Source: Marinihelvus sp036351115 (GTDB lineage Bacteria > Pseudomonadota > Gammaproteobacteria > Xanthomonadales > SZUA-36). Taken from it: a DNA stretch of 64,000 bases. Location: the NCBI GenBank assembly GCA_036351115.1, contig JAZBOL010000044.1:25298-89297 (forward strand), in the 5' to 3' direction. Within the stretch, counting starts at the first letter, position 1. Every line of letters starts with the position of its first letter. Below are positions 43,344 through 52,147 of the stretch, piece after piece. The position numbers were made by a program, and so were the translations under genes. The notes under the pieces are model-generated. The model was not told where the DNA came from. It made no database searches and was given only the letters and a program-made list of their open reading frames with translations.

Positions 43344-43554
43344 GGTGCCTGCCTCCGCACTGTCGCGGGGTTGTATAGGAATTGGAGCGTAATCCATGCA
43401 GCGTGAAAACCCCTTGACACGCGTTTCACGAAGGCGGGCGCAGACTTTTTAAACGGATCCACGGCAGCCCGATCATCGCCTGATGGCTTGCCTGGACGCC
43501 CCAACTCCCCGGGAGTGTCAGCCTCTGTACCCTCATTCACTCCCGATTGCCCTT
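43344..43554 (+). other. Leader region ending in an orphan terminator; candidate small RNA
   Basis: No plus-strand gene precedes the strong plus-strand terminator at 43555, so RNA made here is either a small RNA or a leader of the B12 regulator. The stretch contains TTGACA at 43414 without a good -10 partner, and a stem ACTCCC-C-GGGAGT at 43504-43516. No known RNA family was recognised, including the cobalamin riboswitch. Confidence 0.4.
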
Positions 43555-43585
43555 AACCCCGGCGATGCGCCGGGGTTTCTTTTTT
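43555..43585 (+). terminator. Strong Rho-independent terminator upstream of the B12-MerR gene
   Basis: AACCCCGGCG-ATG-CGCCGGGGTT is a perfect 10-bp stem followed by TCTTTTTT. On the minus strand no T-tract follows, so it acts on plus-strand transcripts. It ends 59 nt before the regulator start. Confidence 0.9.
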
Positions 43586-43644
43586 GTATAAGTAATGAGA
43601 AAGATTTTAGACGAGGGTGCGGCAGGTGTGAGACAGGATGAATC

Positions 43645-44577
43645 ATGGTCAAGGCGGTTCCCATTATCGATGACACCAGCGTCGGGTTGTTCCCGATCCG
43701 GACCGTCGCCCAGCTCACGGGCGTGAATGCGATCACGCTGCGCGCCTGGGAAAACCGCTACGGCATCATCAAACCGCTGCGCAAGGCCAGCGGTCACCGG
43801 CTTTACACGCAGGATCACATCGATCGCGTGCACCGCATCGTCGCGCTCCTCGACACCGGCATGCGCATCTCGGACGTTAGCGCGTACCTGGAACAGGAAG
43901 CCGGTCGCATCGAGACCGGCGGCAAGGATGGATCCGTCGACCACTGGCGTCGCCTCCTCGACCGCATGCTCGCCGCCATCATGCGCTTCGACGAGGAGTC
44001 TCTCGAAAGCGTCTACAACGAGGCCCTGTCGAGTTATCCGATCAAGGAAGTGACACGCCGTCTCGTGACGCCGCTGCTGGTGGAAATCGGACGGCGCTGG
44101 AGCACGGGCGAGGGCACGGTGGCGGAGGAGCACTTTTTCGGATTCTACCTGCGCAACAAGCTGGGAGCCCGCTTTCACCACCGCAGCCGCAATGCCCGTG
44201 GGCCGCGCCTGCTCATGGCCTGCCTGCCTGGCGAACGGCATGAAATCGGTCTGCTGCTGCTGGCCCTGGCGACGAACGAGGCTGGCTACCGACCGGTGAT
44301 CCTCGGTGCGGACATGCCCCTGGAGGACCTGGCGCAGGCAGCGGAGCGCACCGGCAGCGCGGCGATCGTGCTGTCCGGTCTGCTCGAATTGCCGCCGCAC
44401 CTGCTGAAGAAGGAACTGCCGGCCCTGGTCGACGCCGCGGAGATGCCCGTGTTCATGGGTGGCCGGGCTTCGGTCCGGTCCCTCGATGCGGTGCGGCGCT
44501 GCGGTATCGAGCCCCTGGGCGCCGACGTCGACACGGGGCTGGCCAAGCTGGAACAGCGGGTGCCGCTGGAGGCCTGA
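43645..44577 (+). CDS. MerR family, B12-binding (CarH/LitR-type) light-responsive regulator
   Basis: A 310-residue protein. Residues 15-85 are a MerR winged helix (FPIRTVAQLTGVNAITLRAWENRYG). Residues about 100-180 are the helical B12-capping domain with W152-x9-E162-H163, the adenosylcobalamin-sensing motif of CarH. Residues 188-310 are a B12-binding Rossmann domain with ExHxxG (Glu197, His199, Gly202) in place of the usual DxHxxG; His199 is the expected cobalt ligand. Such proteins repress promoters in the dark as B12-bound tetramers and release DNA in light. It heads the lipid/photolyase cluster. Confidence 0.93.
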   Translation: MVKAVPIIDDTSVGLFPIRTVAQLTGVNAITLRAWENRYGIIKPLRKASGHRLYTQDHIDRVHRIVALLDTGMRISDVSAYLEQEAGRIETGGKDGSVDHWRRLLDRMLAAIMRFDEESLESVYNEALSSYPIKEVTRRLVTPLLVEIGRRWSTGEGTVAEEHFFGFYLRNKLGARFHHRSRNARGPRLLMACLPGERHEIGLLLLALATNEAGYRPVILGADMPLEDLAQAAERTGSAAIVLSGLLELPPHLLKKELPALVDAAEMPVFMGGRASVRSLDAVRRCGIEPLGADVDTGLAKLEQRVPLEA

Positions 44578-44588
44578 GCTGACGGAAT

Positions 44589-44607
44589 TCCGGAAACGTG
44601 TTCCGGA
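44589..44607. promoter_or_regulatory. Perfect 7-bp inverted repeat between regulator and first methyltransferase
   Basis: TCCGGAA-ACGTG-TTCCGGA begins 12 nt after the B12-regulator stop codon and 64 nt before the next start. Without a following T-tract it is more likely an operator or RNA processing stem than a terminator. Confidence 0.5.
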
Positions 44608-44670
44608 TACGCAGGACATGACACGGCCCCCCCGGAACCGGACAATGGGGCCCACAACGAGGAACAGGAC

Positions 44671-45753
44671 ATGACCGCAGAGGCGGAAGTGATGAAAGAA
44701 AACGAGGAGCGCGGCAGCCGCGCGATCGGCTGGGCGGAGAAGGGGCTGGTGCCCGACGGCGCCATACGCGCCGGCATTCGCCGGCTGTGCCGCCAGCGGC
44801 TTGATGAGATCCGGGCCGGCGACCTGCAGGCTTCGTCCGATGCCAAGAACGCCTTCGTCGCGGCCATGAACCGGGCCGAGGTCGCGCCGGTGCCCGAACT
44901 CGCGAACGAGCAGCATTACGAGGTGCCCGCCGCCTTTTTCGACACCGTGCTCGGCAAGCACCGCAAGTACAGCGCCTGTTACTGGGACGAAAGCACCAAC
45001 AACCTGGATGACGCCGAGGCGCGCAGCCTCGCCATCAGCTGCGAGCGCGCGGGTATCGAGGACGGCATGGACGTCCTCGACCTGGGCTGCGGCTGGGGTT
45101 CCCTGTCGCTCTGGATCGCCAGCCACTATCCGAATTGCTCCGTGACCTCCGTGAGCAACTCCGCGCCGCAGCGGCGGTTCATCGAGGCCGAGGCGAAAGC
45201 CCGGGGCCTGGAAAATATCCGCGTGATCACTGCGGACATGAACGACTTCCACACCGACGACCGCTTCGACCGGGCCGTGTCCGTCGAGATGTTCGAGCAC
45301 ATGCGGAACTACGGCGAGTTGTTCGGCCGCATCAGCCGCTGGCTGCGCCCCGGCGGGCAGTTTTTCATGCACATTTTCTGTCACCGCTCCACGCCCTATG
45401 CCTTCGTCGACAACGGGCCCGGGGACTGGATGAGCCGCCACTTCTTTTCCGGCGGCATCATGCCGAGCGCCGACCTGCCCCTGCGCTTCCAGCGCGACCT
45501 GCGCCTGGATCGGCAGTGGACCTGGGACGGGCGACACTACGAAAAAACCGCCAACGCCTGGCTGGAGCTGCTGGACGCCCGGCGCGCCGAGGTCCGCGAC
45601 GTGCTGACCCCGGTGTACGGCGAAGCCGCCGTGAACCCCTGGATCCAGCGCTGGCGAATCTTCTTCATGGCCTGTGCCGAGCTCTTCGGGCTGAACGGCG
45701 GCCAGGAGTGGATGGTGTGCCACTACCGCTTCTCCCGGCAGGAAGACCGGTAG
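44671..45753 (+). CDS. CFA-synthase-like SAM-dependent methyltransferase
   Basis: A 360-residue class I methyltransferase with the CFA-family layout: NEQHYEVPAAFFDTVLGKHRKYSACYW, VLDLGCGWGSLSLWIA (SAM loop), SVEMFEHMRNYGELF and WIQRWRIFFMACAELF near the end. It lacks the N-terminal CFA domain, as in the short coclaurine-methyltransferase-like branch that co-occurs with DUF1295/DUF2878 genes. Likely acts on unsaturated phospholipid acyl chains. First structural gene of the cluster; 4 nt before the next gene. Confidence 0.85.
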   Translation: MTAEAEVMKENEERGSRAIGWAEKGLVPDGAIRAGIRRLCRQRLDEIRAGDLQASSDAKNAFVAAMNRAEVAPVPELANEQHYEVPAAFFDTVLGKHRKYSACYWDESTNNLDDAEARSLAISCERAGIEDGMDVLDLGCGWGSLSLWIASHYPNCSVTSVSNSAPQRRFIEAEAKARGLENIRVITADMNDFHTDDRFDRAVSVEMFEHMRNYGELFGRISRWLRPGGQFFMHIFCHRSTPYAFVDNGPGDWMSRHFFSGGIMPSADLPLRFQRDLRLDRQWTWDGRHYEKTANAWLELLDARRAEVRDVLTPVYGEAAVNPWIQRWRIFFMACAELFGLNGGQEWMVCHYRFSRQEDR

Positions 45754-45757
45754 TGTC

Positions 45758-46309
45758 ATGAAACTCACCGTCAACTTTCTCGCATTCCTGGCCGGCTGGT
45801 TCGGCAGCGTGCTCGGCGCCGCTGCCGGGCTGCCGTGGGTCGGGCCGGTGATCGTGCTCATGGTAGCGACCCTGCACCTGACCATCGTGCCGCAACCGGG
45901 CAAGGAGCTGCGTCTGATGCTGTCAGCACTGCTGATCGGTGCGGTGCTCGACAGCCTCGCCACGGCCATGGGATGGTTGTCCTTCGACACCGGCGTGATC
46001 GTCGAAGGCCTGGCGCCCTACTGGATGGTCCTCATGTGGGTGGGGTTCGCCACGACCCTGAACACCTGCATGCGCTGGCTGCGCGATTACCCGGTACTGG
46101 CCTTCGTTTTCGGATTCGTCGGCGCGCCCCTGATCTACGCCTTCGGCGCAAGGCTCGGCGCACTCACCCTGTCGACGGAACCCCTGGCGCTGGCCGGACT
46201 CGGCCTGAGCTGGGGCGTCGCCCTGCTGCTGCTGTACCGCCTCGCGAAGCGGTTCGATGGCACCCTGACCCCAACCGGCGCGATGCCGGCCCACCTCGCG
46301 GCGCCCTGA
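45758..46309 (+). CDS. DUF2878 family membrane protein
   Basis: A 183-residue protein with five or six hydrophobic segments. VNFLAFLAGWFGSVLGAAAG, LTIVPQPGKELRLMLSALLIGAVLDSL and APYWMVLMWVGFATTLN are the DUF2878 hallmarks. The family is found with CFA-like and DUF1295 genes; function unknown. Confidence 0.85.
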   Translation: MKLTVNFLAFLAGWFGSVLGAAAGLPWVGPVIVLMVATLHLTIVPQPGKELRLMLSALLIGAVLDSLATAMGWLSFDTGVIVEGLAPYWMVLMWVGFATTLNTCMRWLRDYPVLAFVFGFVGAPLIYAFGARLGALTLSTEPLALAGLGLSWGVALLLLYRLAKRFDGTLTPTGAMPAHLAAP

Positions 46310-46337
46310 TCGCCGCCCCCGATCTGGAGAATCTCCC

Positions 46338-47114
46338 GTGACCTGGTCCGCTTACGCCCTCATGCTCGCCACCCTCGCCGTCATCGGCTTCGGTTTCTGG
46401 GTGCACAGCGTGTTTCGCAAGGATGTGAGCGCGGTCGACAGCCTCTGGTCCCTCATGTTCCTGATCGTGACCGTCGGCTATGCCCTCCAGGTCGGCATTG
46501 GAGAGCCGCGCGGCTGGCTGGTCGTGGTCCTGGTGGCCGCGTGGTCCCTGCGCCTTTCCGCCTACATCACGACGCGCAACCACGGGGAGGGTGAAGACCA
46601 CCGCTATCAGAAGATCCGCGAGAACAACGAGCCAGGATTCTGGTGGAAAAGCCTGTACATTGTGTTCGGGCTGCAGGCCCTGCTGGCCTGGCTCGTGGCC
46701 ATGCCCCTGGCAGTCGCGGTCGCCAGTGATGCCCCCCTCGGCTGGCTGGACGTCGCCGGCGTTACGCTGTGGGTTGTCGGCATGGTGTTCGAGGTGGGGG
46801 GCGACGCCCAGCTCGCCCGCTTCAAGGCAAATCCGGACAACGAAGGCAAGGTCCTCGACTCGGGCCTGTGGCGCTACACGCGCCACCCGAACTACTTTGG
46901 CGAGTTCACCCTCTGGTGGGGCTACTACCTGCTGGCGGTGAGCGCCGGGGGCTGGTGGACCCTGCTCTCGCCGCTGCTCATGAGCTTTCTGCTGCTGCGC
47001 GTGTCCGGCGTGGCGCTGCTGGAGAAGGACATCGGCGAACGGCGTCCCAGGTACCGGGACTACATTGAACGAACCAACGCTTTTTTTCCGGGCCCACCGA
47101 AGTCTGCGGCCTGA
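46338..47114 (+). CDS. DUF1295 (steroid 5-alpha-reductase-like) membrane protein
   Basis: A 258-residue polytopic protein. RLSAYITTRNHGEGEDHRYQKIREN, GLWRYTRHPNYFGEFTLWWGYYLL and a C-terminal RRPRYRDYIERTNAFFPGPPK are the DUF1295 signatures (the HPNYFGE segment is shared with isoprenylcysteine methyltransferases and sterol reductases). It probably reduces or modifies a lipid at the inner membrane. Seven or so membrane segments. Confidence 0.9.
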   Translation: MTWSAYALMLATLAVIGFGFWVHSVFRKDVSAVDSLWSLMFLIVTVGYALQVGIGEPRGWLVVVLVAAWSLRLSAYITTRNHGEGEDHRYQKIRENNEPGFWWKSLYIVFGLQALLAWLVAMPLAVAVASDAPLGWLDVAGVTLWVVGMVFEVGGDAQLARFKANPDNEGKVLDSGLWRYTRHPNYFGEFTLWWGYYLLAVSAGGWWTLLSPLLMSFLLLRVSGVALLEKDIGERRPRYRDYIERTNAFFPGPPKSAA

Positions 47115-47136
47115 GCATCGACCATGGAACGGAATC

Positions 47137-47712
47137 ATGACCTCATCCAAGCAATCGCCGGCCGGTATCCACACCGCGCCGCGCCTTTTTCTGCTCTCGC
47201 TGCTGGCCCTCGTGGGTTTGTCCCTGGGAGCGTGCAGTAGCATGCCGCCGCTCGCGACCGTCGACCGCGTGGACCTCGATCGCTTCATGGGCGACTGGTA
47301 CGTGATCGCTCACATTCCGACGCTGATCGAGAAGGATGCCTACAATGCGGTGGAGACCTACGCCTTGAACGATGACGGTACGGTGGCGACCACCTTCACG
47401 TTCAACGAAGGGTCCTTCGACGGTGAGCAAAAAACCTATAACCCCAAGGGCTTTCCGGATGCGAGCACCAACAACGCCGTGTGGGGCATGCGCTTCATCT
47501 GGCCCATCAAGGCCGACTATCGCGTCGTCTATCTCGACGAGGCGTATTCCGTGACGATCATCGGTCGCAACAAGCGGGATTACGTCTGGCTGATGGCGCG
47601 GGAGCCCGAGATTCCCGAGTCCCGCTACCAGGAACTCATGCAGCTGATCGAAGGCATGGGCTACGACCTGGCGGAGATGCGCAAGGTCCCGCAGCATGGG
47701 GCCGCCCAGTGA
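47137..47712 (+). CDS. blc: Lipocalin family lipoprotein (Blc-like), copy 1
   Basis: From the ATG at 47137 the product is 191 residues. Lipobox LGACSS; lipocalin motif FMGDWYVIAHIPTLIEKDAYNAVETY; late YVWLMAREPEIPESRYQELM. It is an outer-membrane lipoprotein that binds lysophospholipids or fatty acids in the Blc family. The desaturase start overlaps its stop by 4 nt. The earlier start at 47065 lies within the DUF1295 gene and is rejected. Confidence 0.92.
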   Translation: MTSSKQSPAGIHTAPRLFLLSLLALVGLSLGACSSMPPLATVDRVDLDRFMGDWYVIAHIPTLIEKDAYNAVETYALNDDGTVATTFTFNEGSFDGEQKTYNPKGFPDASTNNAVWGMRFIWPIKADYRVVYLDEAYSVTIIGRNKRDYVWLMAREPEIPESRYQELMQLIEGMGYDLAEMRKVPQHGAAQ

Positions 47713-48659
47713 GCCGTCCGCTCCGCGCTTTCCTGAGCTGGTTCGACAGCTCGGCGACGACAGCGGAGCTGGTCGGCGACGCGTCACGCCCCGGGGGCAT
47801 CGACTGGCTGCGGACGGTCCCTTACTTCGGCATGCACCTGGCCTGCCTGGGCGTTCTCTGGGTGGGATGGAGCCCGGTGGCCGTGGCGGTGGCCGGGTTG
47901 GCCTACGCGATCCGCATGGTAGCCATCACCGGCTTTTATCATCGGTACTTTTCGCACCGCAGCTTCAAGACGTCCCGGCCCGTTCAGTTCATCTTCGGCG
48001 TGATCGGCGCCGCCTCGGTGCAGCGTGGGCCGATCTGGTGGGCGGCCCATCACCGTCACCATCACGTGGCCTCCGAGCAGCCCGACGACCCGCACAGCCC
48101 GGTGCAGCACGGTTTCTGGCGCAGCCACACGACCTGGTTTCTGACCCGCGAGCACTTCGGCACCGATGAAAAGCGGGTCCGCGACCTGTTGCGTTTTCCC
48201 GAGCTGCGTTTTCTCGATCGCTTCGACATCTTCATCCCCGTGCTCTTCGCCTGGGGCCTGTTCGCCCTCGGCGGCTGGCTCGAGCGCGCGGCGCCGGAGC
48301 TGGGCACCAACGCCTGGCAGATGCTGGTCTGGGGGTTTTTCATCTCCACCGTGGTGCTCTACCACGCGACCTTCACCATCAACTCCCTGGCCCACCGCTG
48401 GGGCCGGCGCCGCTACGAGACCCGGGACGACAGCCGGAACAATTTCTGGCTCGCGCTCCTGACCTTCGGTGAGGGCTGGCACAACAACCACCATCACTAC
48501 CCGGCCTCGGTCCGCCAGGGCTTCTACTGGTGGGAGATCGACCTCACCTACTACGTGCTGCGGGGCCTCGCCGCTCTGGGCATCGTCTGGGACCTGCGGT
48601 ACGTACCCCGCGAGCGGCGCGACGCCCATCGCCGGCGTGCGGAGGCGGCGGCTTCATGA
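47709..48659 (+). CDS. Acyl-lipid/acyl-CoA fatty acid desaturase
   Basis: From GTG at 47709 the product is 316 residues. The three His boxes of delta-9 type desaturases are present: HRYFSHR, HHRHHH (AAHHRHHHVASEQPDDPHSP) and HNNHHHYP. About four membrane segments. It introduces a double bond into an acyl chain using a di-iron centre at the inner membrane. Translation is coupled to lipocalin (GTGA overlap) and to the FAD protein (ATGA overlap). Confidence 0.93.
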   Translation: MSRPLRAFLSWFDSSATTAELVGDASRPGGIDWLRTVPYFGMHLACLGVLWVGWSPVAVAVAGLAYAIRMVAITGFYHRYFSHRSFKTSRPVQFIFGVIGAASVQRGPIWWAAHHRHHHVASEQPDDPHSPVQHGFWRSHTTWFLTREHFGTDEKRVRDLLRFPELRFLDRFDIFIPVLFAWGLFALGGWLERAAPELGTNAWQMLVWGFFISTVVLYHATFTINSLAHRWGRRRYETRDDSRNNFWLALLTFGEGWHNNHHHYPASVRQGFYWWEIDLTYYVLRGLAALGIVWDLRYVPRERRDAHRRRAEAAAS

Positions 48660-49933
48660 AGGTCGCGGTCATCGGCACCGGTATCGCGGGCAACTACGCC
48701 GCCTGGAAGCTGAGCCAGGAACACGACGTGACCGTGTTCGAGGCGGACGGGCGCATCGGCGGCCACACCAACACCGTGGATGTCGCCCTCGGTGGCGAGA
48801 CCTGGGCCGTGGACACGGGCTTCATCGTGTTCAATGACTGGACTTACCCGAATTTCATCGAGATGCTCGACGAGCTGGGCGTGGGCTGGCAGGACAGCGA
48901 CATGAGCTTCAGCGTGAAGCACGAGCGCACGGGCCTCGAGTACAACGGCACGTCCCTCAATGCCCTGTTCGCCCAGCGCAGCAACCTGTTTCGCCCGTCC
49001 TTCTGGGGCATGATCCGGGACATCCTGCGTTTCCATGAACAGGCGCCGGCGCTGCTGGAGGCCGGCGCCGAAGACGTCCCGCTCGGCGAGTGGCTCGAAC
49101 GGGAGGGCTATGGCGAGGCCTTCGTGAATCACTACGTGGTGCCCATGGGCTCGGCGATCTGGTCCGCGACCCAGGAGCGTATGCGGCAGATGCCGGTGCG
49201 CTTTTTCGTCCAGTTTTTTAAGAACCACGGCATGCTGTCGGTGAATGAACGGCCCGTGTGGCGCGTCATTCGCGGCGGGTCCCGGGAGTACGTGCGCAAG
49301 CTCGTGGCTGGCCACCGGGACCGGATTCACCTGAATGCGCCGGTGACGGCGATCCGCCGGCTGCCGGACGGCGTTCAGGTCACCGTGCGGGGGCAGGAGC
49401 CGGTCCGCTTCGACCACGTGTTTGTTGCCTGCCACAGCGACCAGGCACTGGCCATGCTGCAGGACCCGACCCCCCAGGAACGCGAGGTGCTCGGCGCCAT
49501 CGCCTACCAGGAAAACGAGGCCGTGTTGCACACGGACGCGTCCGTCCTGCCCCGACGCCGCCTCGCCTGGGCGGCCTGGAACTACCACCTGCTGGAACAG
49601 CCTGAGCGCCCGGCAGCCGTGACCTATAACATGAACATGCTCCAGGGCCTCGATGCACCGGAAACCTTCTGTGTGACCCTGAACCACACGGACGCGATCG
49701 ACCCGGCCCGGATCATCGACACCTACCGTTACAGCCATCCGGTGTTCACGCCGGAGGCCGTGGCGGCCCAGGCCCGCCAGCGGGAAATCAACCAGGGCAA
49801 CCGCACCAGCTTTTGCGGCGCCTACTGGCGCAACGGCTTTCACGAGGACGGCGTGGTCAGCGCGATCAACGCCCTCGAGCATTTTGCCGAAGACAGCTCC
49901 CATGCACAGCGCGATCTTCAGCGGACAGGTTAG
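48656..49933 (+). CDS. FAD-dependent amine oxidase-like oxidoreductase
   Basis: From the ATG at 48656 the product is 425 residues. GTGIAGNYAAWKL (7-19) is the FAD-binding fold; EADGRIGGHTNTVDV and AVDTGFIVFNDWTYPNF follow. This flavoprotein, with DUF1365 and CFA synthase as the next genes, is the same trio found in singlet-oxygen and light regulons (for example the ChrR regulon of Rhodobacter sphaeroides). It likely oxidises a modified acyl chain. DUF1365 overlaps its 3' end by 32 nt. Confidence 0.9.
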   Translation: MKVAVIGTGIAGNYAAWKLSQEHDVTVFEADGRIGGHTNTVDVALGGETWAVDTGFIVFNDWTYPNFIEMLDELGVGWQDSDMSFSVKHERTGLEYNGTSLNALFAQRSNLFRPSFWGMIRDILRFHEQAPALLEAGAEDVPLGEWLEREGYGEAFVNHYVVPMGSAIWSATQERMRQMPVRFFVQFFKNHGMLSVNERPVWRVIRGGSREYVRKLVAGHRDRIHLNAPVTAIRRLPDGVQVTVRGQEPVRFDHVFVACHSDQALAMLQDPTPQEREVLGAIAYQENEAVLHTDASVLPRRRLAWAAWNYHLLEQPERPAAVTYNMNMLQGLDAPETFCVTLNHTDAIDPARIIDTYRYSHPVFTPEAVAAQARQREINQGNRTSFCGAYWRNGFHEDGVVSAINALEHFAEDSSHAQRDLQRTG

Positions 49934-50672
49934 GCACCGGCGCTTTCAGCCGGTGGAGCATGCGTTCAGCTACCGGCTGTTCATGATGTATCTCGACCTG
50001 GACGAGGTGGATAGGGTGTTCGACGGACGCTGGTTCTGGTCCACGCGCCGAGCCGCTCCTGCCCGCTTTCGGCGGGAAGATCACCTGGGCGATCCGCAGC
50101 GCCCGCTGGCCGACTGCGTGCGTGCGCTGGTGGCCACCGAGTCGGGGCATCGGCCCGAGGGCCCGATTCGCCTGCTGACGCATCTGCAGTACTTCGGCTA
50201 CTGTTTCAATCCGGTCAGCTTCTACTACTGTTTCGACGCCGAAGACCGGCGCGTGGAGGCCATCGTGGCCGAGGTGAACAACACGCCCTGGGGCGAGCGC
50301 ACCTGCTACGTGCTGTGCGATGACAGCGAACGTGTCGGGCCACACCAGCGCTTTGCACCGCCCAAGCGCATGCACGTGTCGCCCTTCATGCCCATGGACG
50401 TCGACTATGACTGGCGTTTCCGGGCCCCTGACGAGCGCCTCACGGTGCATATGGAAAATCACCGCGGTGGCGACAAGATGTTCGATGCGACGCTGGACCT
50501 GCAGCGGCAGGAGATCAGCGCCGGCGCCCTGGCGAAAAACCTGGCCGCGCATCCGTTCATGACCGGTAAGGTCATCGCCGCCATTCACTGGCAGGCCCTC
50601 AAACTCTGGATCAAGGGCTCGCCGGTTTACGATCACCCGGACAAGGCCGCGACCCTGGAGCGAACCCCATGA
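49902..50672 (+). CDS. DUF1365 family protein
   Basis: From the ATG at 49902 the product is 256 residues. SAIFSGQVRHRRFQPVEHAFSYRLFMMYLDLDE (about 3-35), YFGYCFNPVSFYYCFD and KRMHVSPFMPMDVDYDWRF are diagnostic of DUF1365. The family always accompanies CFA-type enzymes and FAD oxidoreductases but its reaction is unknown. Its stop overlaps the CFA synthase start by 4 nt. Confidence 0.92.
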   Translation: MHSAIFSGQVRHRRFQPVEHAFSYRLFMMYLDLDEVDRVFDGRWFWSTRRAAPARFRREDHLGDPQRPLADCVRALVATESGHRPEGPIRLLTHLQYFGYCFNPVSFYYCFDAEDRRVEAIVAEVNNTPWGERTCYVLCDDSERVGPHQRFAPPKRMHVSPFMPMDVDYDWRFRAPDERLTVHMENHRGGDKMFDATLDLQRQEISAGALAKNLAAHPFMTGKVIAAIHWQALKLWIKGSPVYDHPDKAATLERTP

Positions 50673-51907
50673 AAGCCGTCAGCCTCTCCTCCCAGCATCA
50701 CCTCTCGGGGACGCGTAAGCCGCGCGCCCTGGATCGCTTTGCCGAGCGCATGGTGCGGTCCCAGCTCGCGCAGCTGGCCACCGGGCGCGTGACGCTCATT
50801 TACGGCGACCGGAAGGATGAGTACGGCGACGGCAAAGGGCTGGCCGCCACCATCACCGTGCGCGAGGCCGACTTCTGGTCCGACGTCGCCTTCGGCGGCT
50901 CCATCGGCGCCGCCGAGGCCTACATGCACGGCGCCTGGGACTGCGACGACCTGGTGGCCCTGGTGCGCCTGCTGCTGCGCAACCGCCACGTGCTCGACGG
51001 CATGGAAGGGGGCGCCGCGCGCGTCACGGCGCCGATCCAGAAGGCTTTTCACTGGGTCAACCGCAACACGCGCGACGGGGCACGGCGCAACATTGCCGCG
51101 CACTACGACCTGGGCAATGATTTCTTCGCCCTGTGGCTCGACGAGACCATGATGTACTCCAGCGCGATCTTCGAGCGGCCGGACACGCCGTTGCACGAGG
51201 CCCAGGTCGCGCGGCTCGACGCCATTTGCCAGCGCCTGGACCTCCAGCCGGGAGAGCACCTGGTGGAGATCGGCACCGGCTGGGGCGGGCTGGCGCTGCA
51301 CGCGGCCCGGAACTACGGCGTGCGTGTGACCACCACGACCATTTCCAGGGAGCAGCACAAGCTCGCCGAAGAGCGCATCGCCGCCGCCGGTCTCGAGGAC
51401 CGCATCGAACTGCTGCTCGAGGACTATCGCGACCTTGAGGGCCAGTACGACAAGCTGGTCAGCATCGAGATGATCGAAGCCATCGGCTGGCGCCAGTACG
51501 ACACCTACTTCAAGAAGTGCGGTGAGCTGCTCAAGCCCGGCGGGCGCCTGCTCATCCAGGCCATCACCATCGCCGAGACGCGCTACGAGGAGGCCAAGCG
51601 ATCCGTGGACTTCATCCAGCGCTACATCTTCCCCGGTTCGAACCTGCCCTCGGTCAAGGCCATGGTGAACGCGATCGCCGGTCAGAGCGACATGATGGTC
51701 ACGGGCCTGCACGACATCGGCCTGGACTACGCCCTGACCCTGAACCACTGGCGCCGCCGCTTCCTCGAGCGCCTGGACGAGGTGCGGGAGCTGGGCTACT
51801 CCGAGACCTTCATTCGCATGTGGGCGTACTACCTCTGCTACTGCGAGGGGGGCTTCGAGGAGCGCGCCATCAGCGACGTGCATCTGCTGGCGGAACGGCC
51901 CGCCTGA
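50669..51907 (+). CDS. cfa: Cyclopropane-fatty-acyl-phospholipid synthase family methyltransferase
   Basis: A 412-residue protein with the N-terminal CFA domain and the catalytic core: ARRNIAAHYDLGNDFFALWLDETMMYSSAIFE, VEIGTGWGGLALHAA (SAM site), SIEMIEAIGWRQYDTYFKKC and SVDFIQRYIFPGSNLPSV. It transfers a methylene or methyl group from SAM to a phospholipid double bond. Homologues in this gene order (FAD protein, DUF1365, CFA) have been linked to furan fatty acid synthesis in alphaproteobacteria, which is one possible role here. Confidence 0.92.
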   Translation: MKAVSLSSQHHLSGTRKPRALDRFAERMVRSQLAQLATGRVTLIYGDRKDEYGDGKGLAATITVREADFWSDVAFGGSIGAAEAYMHGAWDCDDLVALVRLLLRNRHVLDGMEGGAARVTAPIQKAFHWVNRNTRDGARRNIAAHYDLGNDFFALWLDETMMYSSAIFERPDTPLHEAQVARLDAICQRLDLQPGEHLVEIGTGWGGLALHAARNYGVRVTTTTISREQHKLAEERIAAAGLEDRIELLLEDYRDLEGQYDKLVSIEMIEAIGWRQYDTYFKKCGELLKPGGRLLIQAITIAETRYEEAKRSVDFIQRYIFPGSNLPSVKAMVNAIAGQSDMMVTGLHDIGLDYALTLNHWRRRFLERLDEVRELGYSETFIRMWAYYLCYCEGGFEERAISDVHLLAERPA

Positions 51908-51978
51908 CCGTAGCCCGCGAGGTCCTTGCCTACCGTTCCCGCGGGAACGGCAGGCTCGATACCCCGCGCCTGTTCACC

Positions 51979-52119
51979 ATGACCCGCCGTAAACCCAAAC
52001 CCGTCAAGACCTGCCCGGTGTGCCAGCGGCCTTTCGAGTGGCGACGCAAGTGGGCGGACTGCTGGGACGAGGTGAAGTACTGCTCGGAGCGCTGCCGGCG
52101 AAACCGGAACCGCCAGTGA
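51979..52119 (+). CDS. DUF2256 small zinc-finger-like protein
   Basis: A 46-residue protein from the ATG at 51979. Five Cys in CPVC (12-15), WADCWDEVKYCSERCR (28, 35, 39) fit a small zinc ribbon; the basic N-terminus and C-terminus suggest nucleic-acid binding. DUF2256 genes typically sit next to photolyase-related genes, as here. Confidence 0.88.
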   Translation: MTRRKPKPVKTCPVCQRPFEWRRKWADCWDEVKYCSERCRRNRNRQ

Positions 52120-52147
52120 GGCCCCGGCCGGAATGACCCGCCCCTAA

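Noticed and set aside
43344..43645. Cobalamin riboswitch before the B12-binding regulator
   Set aside because: No B12-box-like sequence or matching fold could be recognised; the terminator alone does not support it.
51907..51979. Longer start for DUF2256 at 51820
   Set aside because: It would overlap the CFA synthase gene in another frame; the conserved domain begins at the ATG at 51979.
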